From NCBI GenBank assembly GCA_033852075.1, contig JAWSVC010000021.1:11268-75267 (forward strand): DNA of 64,000 bases, written 5' to 3'. Of the stretch, positions 26,218 through 34,379 are shown piece after piece; positions within the stretch are counted from its first letter, which is position 1, and the number at the start of each line of letters is the position of its first letter. The notes beneath the pieces were generated by a model. It had not been told where the DNA came from. It saw only the letters and a list, made by a program, of their open reading frames with translations, and searched no databases. The stretch is from QZLE01 sp033852075. Its GTDB lineage: Bacteria; Pseudomonadota; Gammaproteobacteria; QZLD01. Both the position numbers and the translations under genes were made by a program.

Positions 26218-27318
26218 TTATTTGCCTTTTTCAGCTTGCGGATTCCCTTCCTTTTCTGTTTTAGCAACACTATATCCCGAATTTTCTATAATTTCTCTGG
26301 CCTGATTACCTTTGAGAAATTCCATGAATTCCTGCGCCAATTTGATGTTTTCTGCTTTTTTAAGCAATACAGCCTGTTGTTCTAAAGGTGTGTAGCCAGA
26401 TGTTGGAATAACCCATACGTGCTTTGAATTTTTATCTTCTTTGGATATTTGCGATAACGCTACAAACCCGGCATTTACCCCGCCCTTTTCGACAAATTGA
26501 TAGGTCTGACTAACGGTATTTCCAACCAAAATTTTGGGCTGGTATTTATCCCAAACGTTAATAGATTCCATGAATTGTTGTGCAGCAAGTCCATAAGGGG
26601 CTAGTTTGGGATTAGTAATGGCAATTTTTTCAAACTTACCATGTAAAAATTCTGCTTGTGCGTCTTGCCCCGGCATCCATAATACCAAGGAGCCGTTTGC
26701 ATATGTAAATCGGCTCTCCGGCACAGCTAAACCGTTAGTTTCAAGTAGCTCTGGCCTTTTAACGTCGGCAGCTAGAAAGATATCATACGGAGCTCCATGA
26801 CATATCTGTGCATATAGTTTTCCTGTTGACCCAAAATGTAAAATAAGATCGTGTCCGGTCTGCTTTTCAAATACTGGCTCAAGCTTCTTAATTGTTGTTG
26901 TAAAGTTTGCGGCTACTGCGACTTTTATCTCTGCTGCGTTGGCTGTTGCAGGAAATGTGAGGATGAAGGATATTAGGCCAATCAGAAAAACCAAATATGA
27001 GATTAATTGTGTTACATGAAGACTCCATCCCGTTCGTGCTGAGCTTGTCGAAGTGCGAAACGGATTAAAATTCAGTTTATTGTTACCACCCTTCGACTGC
27101 TCGTTCCTCGCGCTCAGGATGAACGGAAATTTGCCCCCAGTTAATCTGGATTGCCCGATCGAGTCGTGCAATGACAAAATGCCGCGAATCATCCAGGTTT
27201 TGCAGAACAAGGCATTCAATCTGAAAAAAGCGGAGTTTACTATTATGTAAATGAGTATTTTTGAAGATTTAATAACGCAGTTATGTGAAACCTGGGGATT
27301 TGCAGTACTTCTAATCAT
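26218..27318 (-). CDS. modA: ModA: molybdate-binding periplasmic protein, start uncertain
   Basis: Periplasmic protein that captures molybdate for ModBC. The mature region is clear: EIKVAVAANFTTTIKKLEPV, FGSTGKLYAQI, GAPYDIFLAADVKRPELL and LAPYGLAAQQFMES. The hydrophobic signal segment (YLVFLIGLISFILTFPATA, cut after ANA) starts only near residue 108 of the open frame. The ~100 residues before it are translated from intergenic-type DNA including a BIME repeat (27029-27126). The true start is therefore probably downstream of the repeat, perhaps the TTG at 26994. An ATG at 27318 overlaps the nifA stop. Insertion of the repeat may have displaced the native start. Confidence 0.85.
   Translation of the reverse strand: MIRSTANPQVSHNCVIKSSKILIYIIVNSAFFRLNALFCKTWMIRGILSLHDSIGQSRLTGGKFPFILSARNEQSKGGNNKLNFNPFRTSTSSARTGWSLHVTQLISYLVFLIGLISFILTFPATANAAEIKVAVAANFTTTIKKLEPVFEKQTGHDLILHFGSTGKLYAQICHGAPYDIFLAADVKRPELLETNGLAVPESRFTYANGSLVLWMPGQDAQAEFLHGKFEKIAITNPKLAPYGLAAQQFMESINVWDKYQPKILVGNTVSQTYQFVEKGGVNAGFVALSQISKEDKNSKHVWVIPTSGYTPLEQQAVLLKKAENIKLAQEFMEFLKGNQAREIIENSGYSVAKTEKEGNPQAEKGK
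27029..27126. repeat. BIME-like paired REP repeat upstream of modA
   Basis: Two inverted units: CCGTTCGTGCTGAGCTTGTC (from 27029) and CTTCGACTGCTCGTTCCTCG (from 27090) continuing to GCTCAGGATGAACGG. The same architecture occurs at 35818-35920 between nifE and nafY. It lies inside the open frame that leads into modA. Confidence 0.82.
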
Positions 27319-28853
27319 AGTTGCCTCACCTTTATATCCATAACCTGTATCCTATACGCTATTTGCCTTGGAGTCATCCCTAACAATCTGGCTGCCTTGG
27401 CCTGTACCCATCCGCACTGTTCAAGTGCAGCTACTATACGATCCCGCTCATCTATAGAATTATCCTGAAGATCAATTTGCGAAGTAGCCGGATTTGCAGT
27501 TTTAAATAGATTTGAGCTTTGTAATAAATTAACGGATAAGCTTGGCTCTCCAATCGTATTATCAGTACACATAATCGCCGATCGTTCCAAACAGTTCTCA
27601 AGCTCACGAACATTACCCGGCCAATCAAACTGCATAAGCATTCTTATTGCCTCTGGGGTAATCTGAATTTCTCTTCCCTGTTGTTTATTTATCTTATCAA
27701 TCAGGTACTCAACAAGCACTGGTATGTCTTCTCTACGTTCACGTAATGGCGGCAGGTATATTGGAACAACATTAAGGCGATAATACAGATCTTCTCTAAA
27801 TTCTCCTGTTTCAACCAGTTCTTCCAGGTTACGGTTAGTAGCTGCAATAACTCTAACATCAACCTTTATGGTTTCGTTACCACCAACTCTTTCAAATTCA
27901 CCTTCTTGCAATACCCGTAACAGCTTTACCTGAAACGCTGGTGTTACATCTCCAATTTCATCAAGAAATATTGTTCCGCCATTGGCTTGTTCAAAGCGCC
28001 CTTTGCGCTGATTAACTGCACCGGTAAAGGCACCCTTTTCATGCCCAAACAACTCTGATTCTAACAAATTATCTGGTAACGCAGCACAGTTAACCTTTAC
28101 TATCGGCCCATTAACTCTGGGGGAATTATAATGAACTGCATTTGCGATTAATTCCTTTCCGGTTCCTGATTCTCCACGCACTAAAACCGTGGTATTCCAC
28201 TTTGCAACATTACGGATTAATTCAAACACGCGACGCATGATCTCGCTGCTGCCAACCATATTGTCAAAACCATACGATCTACTTACAGTTCGCCTCAGGC
28301 TATCGCGCTCATTTTTCAGGTCTTCGCGCTCTTTTTCTACCTCGATTGCCAAACGAACACTTTGCGCAATAAGATTAGCTATCATTCCGACAAAATGAGC
28401 ATGCTCTTCAAGTATTGGAATATCCTCTTTTGCAACCTGAACCGCCAATACACCAGCTACAATTTCTTCGTCATAAATTCTTATTGGAACACCAATAAAT
28501 GGTAACTCCGGGTCATAAAGTGACAGTCGATTTAAGAATCTGGGGTCATCTGCTATACGGGAAAGAACTACCATCTCTCCATGCTCTGCTATAGCTCCGA
28601 ATATACCCTCTCCCGGTTGATAGACAATTCCTTCATTTTCAGCTAATTCTTGCCCCAAAACCGCACCTACAAGCAATTCTCCGCTATTTGTATCTTTTAG
28701 CGTTACGACACCATGACCCATTTTCTGGGTATCATGCAATACCTGCAATACACTTTGCAAAGTCTCATGAAAGTTTAGCGAGCGACTTAATACCTGACTG
28801 ACTTGGTATAATGCCTCTAACTGCGAACAATATAATTTAGCTAATAAGGTCAA
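27315..28853 (-). CDS. nifA: NifA: sigma-54-dependent activator of nif genes
   Basis: Master activator that binds TGT-N10-ACA sites and drives sigma-54 promoters of the island. An N-terminal GAF domain spans about 15-170. The AAA+ domain has Walker A GESGTGKE, the sigma-54 contact loop GAFTGA (in GHEKGAFTGAVNQRKGRF) and Walker B GGTIFLDEIGD. A C-terminal Fis-type helix-turn-helix reads AKAARLLGMTPRQIAYRIQV. No in-frame ATG opens the gene. A TTG at 28853 has an AGAGG Shine-Dalgarno and another TTG lies at 28883. No nifL is present. It lies downstream of nifV and nifM and may be autoactivated through the nifV promoter. Confidence 0.94.
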   Translation of the reverse strand: MTLLAKLYCSQLEALYQVSQVLSRSLNFHETLQSVLQVLHDTQKMGHGVVTLKDTNSGELLVGAVLGQELAENEGIVYQPGEGIFGAIAEHGEMVVLSRIADDPRFLNRLSLYDPELPFIGVPIRIYDEEIVAGVLAVQVAKEDIPILEEHAHFVGMIANLIAQSVRLAIEVEKEREDLKNERDSLRRTVSRSYGFDNMVGSSEIMRRVFELIRNVAKWNTTVLVRGESGTGKELIANAVHYNSPRVNGPIVKVNCAALPDNLLESELFGHEKGAFTGAVNQRKGRFEQANGGTIFLDEIGDVTPAFQVKLLRVLQEGEFERVGGNETIKVDVRVIAATNRNLEELVETGEFREDLYYRLNVVPIYLPPLRERREDIPVLVEYLIDKINKQQGREIQITPEAIRMLMQFDWPGNVRELENCLERSAIMCTDNTIGEPSLSVNLLQSSNLFKTANPATSQIDLQDNSIDERDRIVAALEQCGWVQAKAARLLGMTPRQIAYRIQVMDIKVRQL

Positions 28854-28975
28854 AACTTCGTACCTCTTTGAGAGACACTGCAAAAACGATTTTCCATAAT
28901 TATCGTTCTACCATGCCTTTTTTCACAACTCTTCGGGATAAGACAGTCCGTTTGCCATTACTATATATTTCAAGG

Positions 28976-29866
28976 TTAGTGATCTTGCCTATTACCTTGC
29001 TTGTTTTTCTGCAACTCTAACAATATCCACTGCCGCTGATAGGCTGTGCGTTTTTTTTCTTGCAGATGTTTTTTAATTTTGTGCTCGACCTCTTCTATTG
29101 GAATCAGTATTTCTGGATGGATCTCTTCACACCATACCAGATGAAAACCCATTTCAGTTTCAACAATTTCACTTAATGAATTTACATCCATGGAAAATAA
29201 TTCTTCATCCAATTCAGGATAAAGTTTACCCGATGGAATTGTTCCAATTTCTCCCCCGTTTAATGCAGTTGGGCACTCAGATTTTCTCATTGCAAAATAC
29301 TTAAACTTTTCGATATCTCCTGCAATTTCATTAGCTATTAAACTTAATGTTAACAATGCATCCAACCGATTATTTCCCTGAATGTCGTCATTAATAGTTA
29401 TCAGTATATGTCTTACTTTTCGCATTTCCGGCTTCAAAAATGCTTTATGATTTTTTTTATAATATTCAGAAATTTCTGCATCAGTAATATTAATGTCTTC
29501 ACTAACGGTTTCTAATATGGCGTTTACCTTTAGCTCATCCGCTAAAAGTTCTTTAAACCCCATACGCGAAATACCATGCCGGTTGATTTCATTTTCAAAC
29601 TCAGAAACGGTTTCATATCTATCTATAATCTGTTTTAAAGTAGATTCAATTTCTTTTTCAGGAACCTGAACTCCATCTGCCTTGGATGAAGCAAGAATTG
29701 TGGTATTAAGCTGCTGTAATTTGAATGCCTGATTAAGCACCTCTACTTGTTGCTCTTTCTGAAGCTCTTCATGTGAACACTGATAACGCTCCATTGCTAT
29801 TTTCAGCATAAAATATGTAGTTTCGTAGTCCATTTCTGAATTAATTTTTTGGGCATGGATACTCAT
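28976..29866 (-). CDS. nifM: NifM: peptidyl-prolyl isomerase for NifH maturation
   Basis: Protein of 296 residues: a helical N-terminal chaperone region (1-150) followed by a PpiC-type parvulin domain (KVRHILITIND, CPTALNGGEIGTIPSGKLYP, then LSEIVETEMGFHLVWCEEIH). NifM assists folding of the nitrogenase Fe protein. It lies between the small Cys-rich gene and nifA. The ATG at 29866 is preceded by an AG-rich stretch. Confidence 0.92.
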   Translation of the reverse strand: MSIHAQKINSEMDYETTYFMLKIAMERYQCSHEELQKEQQVEVLNQAFKLQQLNTTILASSKADGVQVPEKEIESTLKQIIDRYETVSEFENEINRHGISRMGFKELLADELKVNAILETVSEDINITDAEISEYYKKNHKAFLKPEMRKVRHILITINDDIQGNNRLDALLTLSLIANEIAGDIEKFKYFAMRKSECPTALNGGEIGTIPSGKLYPELDEELFSMDVNSLSEIVETEMGFHLVWCEEIHPEILIPIEEVEHKIKKHLQEKKRTAYQRQWILLELQKNKQGNRQDH

Positions 29867-29947
29867 AGTTTACTCCGACCAACTTTATTCAATTACCTAT
29901 AAAGTTTTGTTTATTTCGTCAACAAGCCTGCATCTTTAATTTGATAA

Positions 29948-30238
29948 TTAGTGATTGCCACAACCAGAGCAACCACCTCCGGAAGCACAACTGCTTTTCT
30001 CGTGAAAGATAACTCCACTTTCCTGTAACTCAACAAGCTCAATAGAATCCAGCATTATCTCTTTACATTGTTCAATATCTGTTTCCAGACTTACAGGTGA
30101 CATGATTAGGTTTCGCTTGAACGTGGTTAGAACAGTTCCGCGCATGTCATCTGTAAAATTTTTGTGTGCTTTTTCTGGAACACCCAGGTATTCGAAAAGC
30201 TCGTCCAGGGTATTAAAATCTTCTATTACTTTAGCCAT
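29948..30238 (-). CDS. Small Cys-rich nif-operon protein, unrecognised
   Basis: Protein of 96 residues from the ATG at 30238 (AGAGGA Shine-Dalgarno); the same frame opens at 30289 but overlaps nifV. The N-terminus (DFNTLDELFEYLGVPEKAHK) recalls the start of NifW (compare SAEEFLNFFNVPY at 43015), though the rest does not. The C-terminus ends in SCASGGGCSGCGNH: three Cys plus a terminal His that could bind metal or an Fe-S cluster. It sits 22 bases after nifV and upstream of nifM, where nifW-nifZ often lie in other genomes. It could be a diverged NifW-like factor or a metal-handling accessory protein. The function is not known to me. Confidence 0.7.
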   Translation of the reverse strand: MAKVIEDFNTLDELFEYLGVPEKAHKNFTDDMRGTVLTTFKRNLIMSPVSLETDIEQCKEIMLDSIELVELQESGVIFHEKSSCASGGGCSGCGNH

Positions 30239-30260
30239 CTTTTTTCCTCTTAGCTTTAGA

Positions 30261-31406
30261 TTAAGCAACCTGAGCGTTATATAAGGCATTATGAAGACGC
30301 TCTAACTCATATGAATCCGGAGTCTTCTTATTCATAGTTACATAACGCCTAACGGCCTCTAATAACATAGGTTCGTCAGCTTCATCTATAGGTAATCCTA
30401 ATGTTTCATAGGTATAGCGCAAAGCATGCCTACCGGAATGTTTTCCTAAAACTACCTGGTGAGAACGACCAATATCTGCTGGGTCAAGGACTTGATAATT
30501 TTGTACATTTTTTAACAGGCCATCTACATGGGTACCTGCCTCATGGGTAAACACTCCATCGCCGACAATGCTTTTTTGCCATGGAATTATTCTACCTGAC
30601 GCCTCGGCAACTATTGCGCTTAACATTGGTAAGGCTTTTAGGTTAACCCCGCAGTCAACACCATACTGCTGACGCGCTGCCAAGATAACCTCTTCCATAG
30701 CCGCATTACCGGCCCTCTCTCCCAAACCATTAACCGTTGTGTTTACATGTTTTGCACCAGCTCGCAATGCGGCCAATGTGTTCGCGGTCGCTAAACCAAG
30801 GTCATCATGAGCATGCATTTCAAGATCAATATTTGACCCTTCTTTTAATGTTTTGAAGGCATCATATACGGAAAATGGGTCCATTACTCCAAGAGTATCA
30901 GCAAATCTAAAACGACTGGCTCCTGCCATTTCTGCTGTTTCAATAACGCTTTTTAAAAAATCAATATCAGCCCTGCTGGAATCTTCGCCACCGATACAAA
31001 CAGACAAACCCATATCAATAGCCATACGAACCAGTCTATCTATCTGTTGTAATACCCAGCTTTTACTTTTACCAAGCTTGTAGCATATTTGCTGTTCGGA
31101 TACGGGAATTGATAAATCAACCATACCAACTCCCAAATTGTCACAGAGCATCAAATCGGCATCGCTCATTCGACACCAAACAAGCGTATCCATACCTAAA
31201 TACAAATCAACAATCGCCTTTATCTCTTCCCGTTCTGCCTCTCCCATTGCAGGAATACCCAATTCAATTTCATGCACTCCTGCCATATCCAAGGCCTCAG
31301 CTATGGCAATTTTCTCATCTAACGAAAATGCAACGCCCGCAGTCTGTTCTCCATCGCGAAGGGTGGTATCATCAATAATAAGTTCTATTTGGCTGCTAGT
31401 TGTCAT
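30261..31406 (-). CDS. nifV: NifV: homocitrate synthase
   Basis: Makes homocitrate, the organic ligand of FeMo-co, from acetyl-CoA and 2-oxoglutarate. The protein has 381 residues. The HMGL-like TIM barrel has the metal- and substrate-binding IDDTTLRDGEQTAGVAFS and the HAHDDLGLATANTLAALRAG motif. NTTVNGLGERAGNAAMEEV is the second family signature. It is the first gene of the nifV-orf-nifM-nifA(-modABC) transcript and has a near-perfect sigma-54 promoter. Confidence 0.96.
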   Translation of the reverse strand: MTTSSQIELIIDDTTLRDGEQTAGVAFSLDEKIAIAEALDMAGVHEIELGIPAMGEAEREEIKAIVDLYLGMDTLVWCRMSDADLMLCDNLGVGMVDLSIPVSEQQICYKLGKSKSWVLQQIDRLVRMAIDMGLSVCIGGEDSSRADIDFLKSVIETAEMAGASRFRFADTLGVMDPFSVYDAFKTLKEGSNIDLEMHAHDDLGLATANTLAALRAGAKHVNTTVNGLGERAGNAAMEEVILAARQQYGVDCGVNLKALPMLSAIVAEASGRIIPWQKSIVGDGVFTHEAGTHVDGLLKNVQNYQVLDPADIGRSHQVVLGKHSGRHALRYTYETLGLPIDEADEPMLLEAVRRYVTMNKKTPDSYELERLHNALYNAQVA

Positions 31407-31442
31407 AATTCAGCACCTTTTCTGCATCTGTTTAATTTAAAA

Positions 31443-31460
31443 GAGCAAGTGCTGTGCCAA
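31443..31460 (-). promoter_or_regulatory. Sigma-54 promoter of nifV
   Basis: The minus strand reads TTGGCACAGCACTTGCTC: GG and GC 10 bases apart, matching TGGCAC-N5-TTGC fully. The predicted start is near 31433, with the nifV ATG at 31406. Confidence 0.92.
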
Positions 31461-31556
31461 TAGCAATAAAAACTAATTACTATATGTTTTTAATGACTTT
31501 TTATAAGAACTCGCAATGTTATTTTTTAAACATTGAGTGAAAAACACTCCCCTTTT

Positions 31557-31572
31557 TGTAGCAAACACTACA
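31557..31572. promoter_or_regulatory. NifA site shared by divergent nifV and macrodomain gene
   Basis: Exact TGT-N10-ACA, about 100 bases from the nifV -24 and about 77 bases from the -24 of the divergent gene. It lies in the 302-base gap 31407-31708, which otherwise holds only the two promoters. Confidence 0.85.
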
Positions 31573-31646
31573 AAAAACGCACCAGCATATACTCATCGAA
31601 CACCTTTTATAACCAATAAACATTGGAATTTTATTACATGAGATTT

Positions 31647-31663
31647 TGGGTCTGATTATTGCT
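31647..31663 (+). promoter_or_regulatory. Candidate sigma-54 promoter of the macrodomain gene
   Basis: TTGGGTCTGATTATTGCTTT: GG at 31649-31650 and GC at 31661-31662 with 10 bases between. The -12 half (TTGCTT) is good; the -24 half (GGGTCT) departs from GGCAC. The predicted start is near 31674, 35 bases before the ATG. Confidence 0.6.
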
Positions 31664-31708
31664 TTATTATTCGATACTCAATTTATCAATTTAACCATGG
31701 AGAGCAGC

Positions 31709-32137
31709 ATGCATGAGATAACCGGGAACTTGTGGGATTATTTCGGGAAATATCCAGTTGTGATTACAACCTCAGAATCAATTACCAAAAAAGGTATATG
31801 TCCAATGCCCAGGGGTTGTGCCAATCAGGCTAAGCAGCGTTTTCCAGAACTTCCTCAAACTTTGGGGGCAATGATGCAAAAACATGGCGCTCAGGTATTT
31901 GAGGTTATCGACGGATTAGTCAGTTTTCCTGTTGAGCAAAGCCAGTTTGTCAACCCTGAACTCGCAATTATTGAACGTTCGTGCAAACAACTTGTTGCTT
32001 TGGCTAATACAAAAGGATGGAAGAAGATAATTGTTCCACGCCCTGGTTGTGGAGGTGGAGGACTTAGCTGGAAGGATGTTGCTCCAATCCTTGAGAAATA
32101 TTTTGATGATAGGTTTTTTATGATTTCTGCAGAATGA
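31709..32137 (+). CDS. Macrodomain-like ADP-ribose-binding protein
   Basis: Protein of 142 residues from the ATG at 31709, which has a GGAG Shine-Dalgarno; upstream in-frame ATGs are less well placed. It resembles macrodomains: GNLWDYFGKYPVVITTSES at the start, MPRGCANQAKQRFPELPQTL (the ligand loop), and IIVPRPGCGGGGLSWKDV (the Gly-rich phosphate loop). Macrodomains bind or hydrolyse ADP-ribose and its derivatives. It is divergent from nifV, shares its NifA site and has its own candidate sigma-54 promoter. With DraT and DraG in the same island, a role in ADP-ribose handling during NifH switching is an attractive but unproven idea. Confidence 0.75.
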   Translation: MHEITGNLWDYFGKYPVVITTSESITKKGICPMPRGCANQAKQRFPELPQTLGAMMQKHGAQVFEVIDGLVSFPVEQSQFVNPELAIIERSCKQLVALANTKGWKKIIVPRPGCGGGGLSWKDVAPILEKYFDDRFFMISAE

Positions 32138-32158
32138 ATACCTTAATCGGATTTTTCT

Positions 32159-32184
32159 CGTTCCCAACGTCCTCGTTGGGAATG
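32159..32184. repeat. REP-like hairpin
   Basis: TTCCCAACG (32161-32169) pairs with CGTTGGGAA (32174-32182). It is related to the hairpin at 10986-11012. It lies between the convergent macrodomain gene and nifX. Confidence 0.65.
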
Positions 32185-32343
32185 CATATACATCCAAAAT
32201 CATACGCCAACAATTAGTGAAACTTCTATTAACACTTATTGTTAGCTTAGACTATTACGAAAAATTTTTCTGTGGTAGCCAATTTGTTTTAAGGAATTGA
32301 ATTTAACGCATCCAAAAAACAATATTACTTCTTCAAATATCCC

Positions 32344-32844
32344 TTAAACTTCTGCCCATTCCTGCTCAAACATCTTATCAAACCGACCAGGATCATCTTC
32401 AGCCCTAGATTTTGCATTGGTTGCTCGCCGCATCCAACTAGGAATATCATTTGACTTTACTCTGTGATACAGTTCATCCACCAATTCAGCAATCAAGATT
32501 CCCTCATCTACCTTAATCGGATGCACACCTTTTTCTAACAACCTACTTACAGCCCTGGGACCGACAGCATTACTGTAAACCGCCACACAATCTTTAACTA
32601 GATTGATTTTGTCAGTTAACTTATCTTCACTATGCCCAGGCTCATAAGTTTTGGATTCATCAAAACCTACTGCCTCAAGCATCTTATAACCTGATACACT
32701 TATCTGATAAACAGCAAAGCCTTTAGCCAATCCAAAATGTTGATTCACTTCTTTAAGGCCAATGCTGGCAAAGGCAACCTTTATACCAGCATCGGAACAG
32801 CTTTTGGTTTCGTCATTAATGACTCGCATGTGTCGCCGCATCAT
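32344..32844 (-). CDS. nifX: NifX: FeMo-cofactor/NifB-co carrier protein
   Basis: Protein of 166 residues from the ATG at 32844, which has an AGGGGGG Shine-Dalgarno; it overlaps the nifN end. The NifX/NafY domain is clear: IKVAFASIGLKEVNQHFGLA, then VAVYSNAVGPRAVSRLLEKG and HPIKVDEG. NifX holds cofactor precursors between NifB and NifEN. It is the last gene of nafY-nifE-nifN-nifX. A Lys/Arg/Glu-rich tail follows the domain. Confidence 0.92.
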   Translation of the reverse strand: MMRRHMRVINDETKSCSDAGIKVAFASIGLKEVNQHFGLAKGFAVYQISVSGYKMLEAVGFDESKTYEPGHSEDKLTDKINLVKDCVAVYSNAVGPRAVSRLLEKGVHPIKVDEGILIAELVDELYHRVKSNDIPSWMRRATNAKSRAEDDPGRFDKMFEQEWAEV

Positions 32845-34237
32845 AGTATCCCCCCTGCATTTTATCCCTCCTAAACACGGAAACATATTCATCAGCACCT
32901 TCCGGACGCTGTTGCCATACCAGATTTGCCATTTCTATAACCATATCGGTAGTACCGGCATAACCAACACGGCAAACACGACTTCCACCTATACGGTCAT
33001 ATATCGGATAACCAGCACGATAATGCGCCAACTCCTGTTCTTCACAAAATTCAGTCATATAGGAATTAGCAATCACCAAATCTATGGCGTATTCATAGGA
33101 AAGCTTTTTAAAATCCTCCAGATCCCCTTCCTGTATAACCTTATAATCAAGACCTTCCAGTTTTTCTTTATAATCTGAACCATAATTCAGATTAGTAGTA
33201 ACAGCATACTGCAGGTCTATGCCGGTCTCTTCCGACAACTCCTGCAAAGGGATAAGAAGATCTGGGTCAGTGGCAACGGCCAGTCTACACTGACCCAGAT
33301 AAAAGTGCGCATCCAAATACGCATCCCGAAGACATTGACGCTGCCTTTTATACATTGCCGGAACCGGGTTGCCCGACAATTTCATAAGCATTGCCATAAA
33401 TTCATCATTGGCCTTAATACCAATCAAGCCATCAAAATGGGAAAAAGAGATACCGGCACGCAGATGCAGTAGCATGCCGGCACTCTTCATTGATAGTCCA
33501 ATTGAAACTACGCCGCAGGCATTTGCTATACGCTCAAACATGCCTTTGGAACACCCCCCGTAGGTTATCGGACTGTAGCGCGACTCGGCTAAATGCCCAT
33601 CCAGTGAACCACTTAGATCGGGCAGAAATATTGGATTAAGGCCAAACATTTCTACCATAAGTCTGATGGCCTCAATATCTGCCGGTGTATGCATTGCACT
33701 TGGCAATATAACCAGATCTTTACTGTTCTTCTTTTTATCTTTTGCTTCAATAAATGTTTTAGCAACACAGTTTTCAATTATCGCTTCAACAGCTGCAACA
33801 TAACCGGTTTCCAAACACCCAAGGTAATCAGGAGTTGATACCGGAACCAAAATTACATCATTATATTGAGGATATTCACTGCGAAACTCTTTGATTATCC
33901 GCTGCAGATCTGTACCTTCAGCCTCAGAAACACCTGTAGTCAAAACTCCTATTATCTCTGGTTTGCCTTCTTCACATAAATTTACCAAACCATCTATTAA
34001 ATTCTGATCCGGGTTCATAACCGCAGCCAAATGATCTAACGCTGTAGTCTGTATCGGAACCGGCTCAAAGAAGTGACGAATAAACAGGATCTTGCCATAG
34101 GCTGAACAACCCTGATTGGCATGCAAAAGCGGGACTGATTTATCCAACCCGAGAAATGCCAATGTAGCCCCCATAGGTTGGCTTATTTTAATCGGGTCAA
34201 CGGTCATTGCTTTTGTACGTTTAATTAGTTTTGCCAT
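32816..34237 (-). CDS. nifN: NifN: beta subunit of the FeMo-co scaffold NifEN
   Basis: Protein of 473 residues homologous to NifK. It opens with KAMTVDPIKISQPMGATLAF, with the conserved Cys in LLHANQGCSAYGKILFIRHF. GVLTTGVSEAEGTDLQRIIK follows, and IYDRIGGSRVCRVGYAGTTD is the NifK/N-family C-terminal segment. NifEN is the platform on which NifB-co matures to FeMo-co. The gap to nifE (142 bases) holds a REP hairpin. Confidence 0.95.
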   Translation of the reverse strand: MAKLIKRTKAMTVDPIKISQPMGATLAFLGLDKSVPLLHANQGCSAYGKILFIRHFFEPVPIQTTALDHLAAVMNPDQNLIDGLVNLCEEGKPEIIGVLTTGVSEAEGTDLQRIIKEFRSEYPQYNDVILVPVSTPDYLGCLETGYVAAVEAIIENCVAKTFIEAKDKKKNSKDLVILPSAMHTPADIEAIRLMVEMFGLNPIFLPDLSGSLDGHLAESRYSPITYGGCSKGMFERIANACGVVSIGLSMKSAGMLLHLRAGISFSHFDGLIGIKANDEFMAMLMKLSGNPVPAMYKRQRQCLRDAYLDAHFYLGQCRLAVATDPDLLIPLQELSEETGIDLQYAVTTNLNYGSDYKEKLEGLDYKVIQEGDLEDFKKLSYEYAIDLVIANSYMTEFCEEQELAHYRAGYPIYDRIGGSRVCRVGYAGTTDMVIEMANLVWQQRPEGADEYVSVFRRDKMQGGYYDAATHASH

Positions 34238-34295
34238 GTTGCCTCCTGGATATTTTCATCAGGTAATATGCATACTAAAATCTCTGTTCTAAGAT

Positions 34296-34361
34296 GGCTG
34301 AGCGTAGCCGAAGCCTCGGCACTTGGAATACAATTTTTTGACCCTTCGGCTACGCTCAGGG
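34296..34361. repeat. REP hairpin between nifE and nifN
   Basis: GGCTGAGCGTAGCCGAAGCC (34296-34315) and CCCTTCGGCTACGCTCAGGG (34342-34361) are inverted copies separated by 26 bases. The same unit occurs inside the MITE copies. Confidence 0.82.
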
Positions 34362-34379
34362 ATCCTGATACTCTAATCA

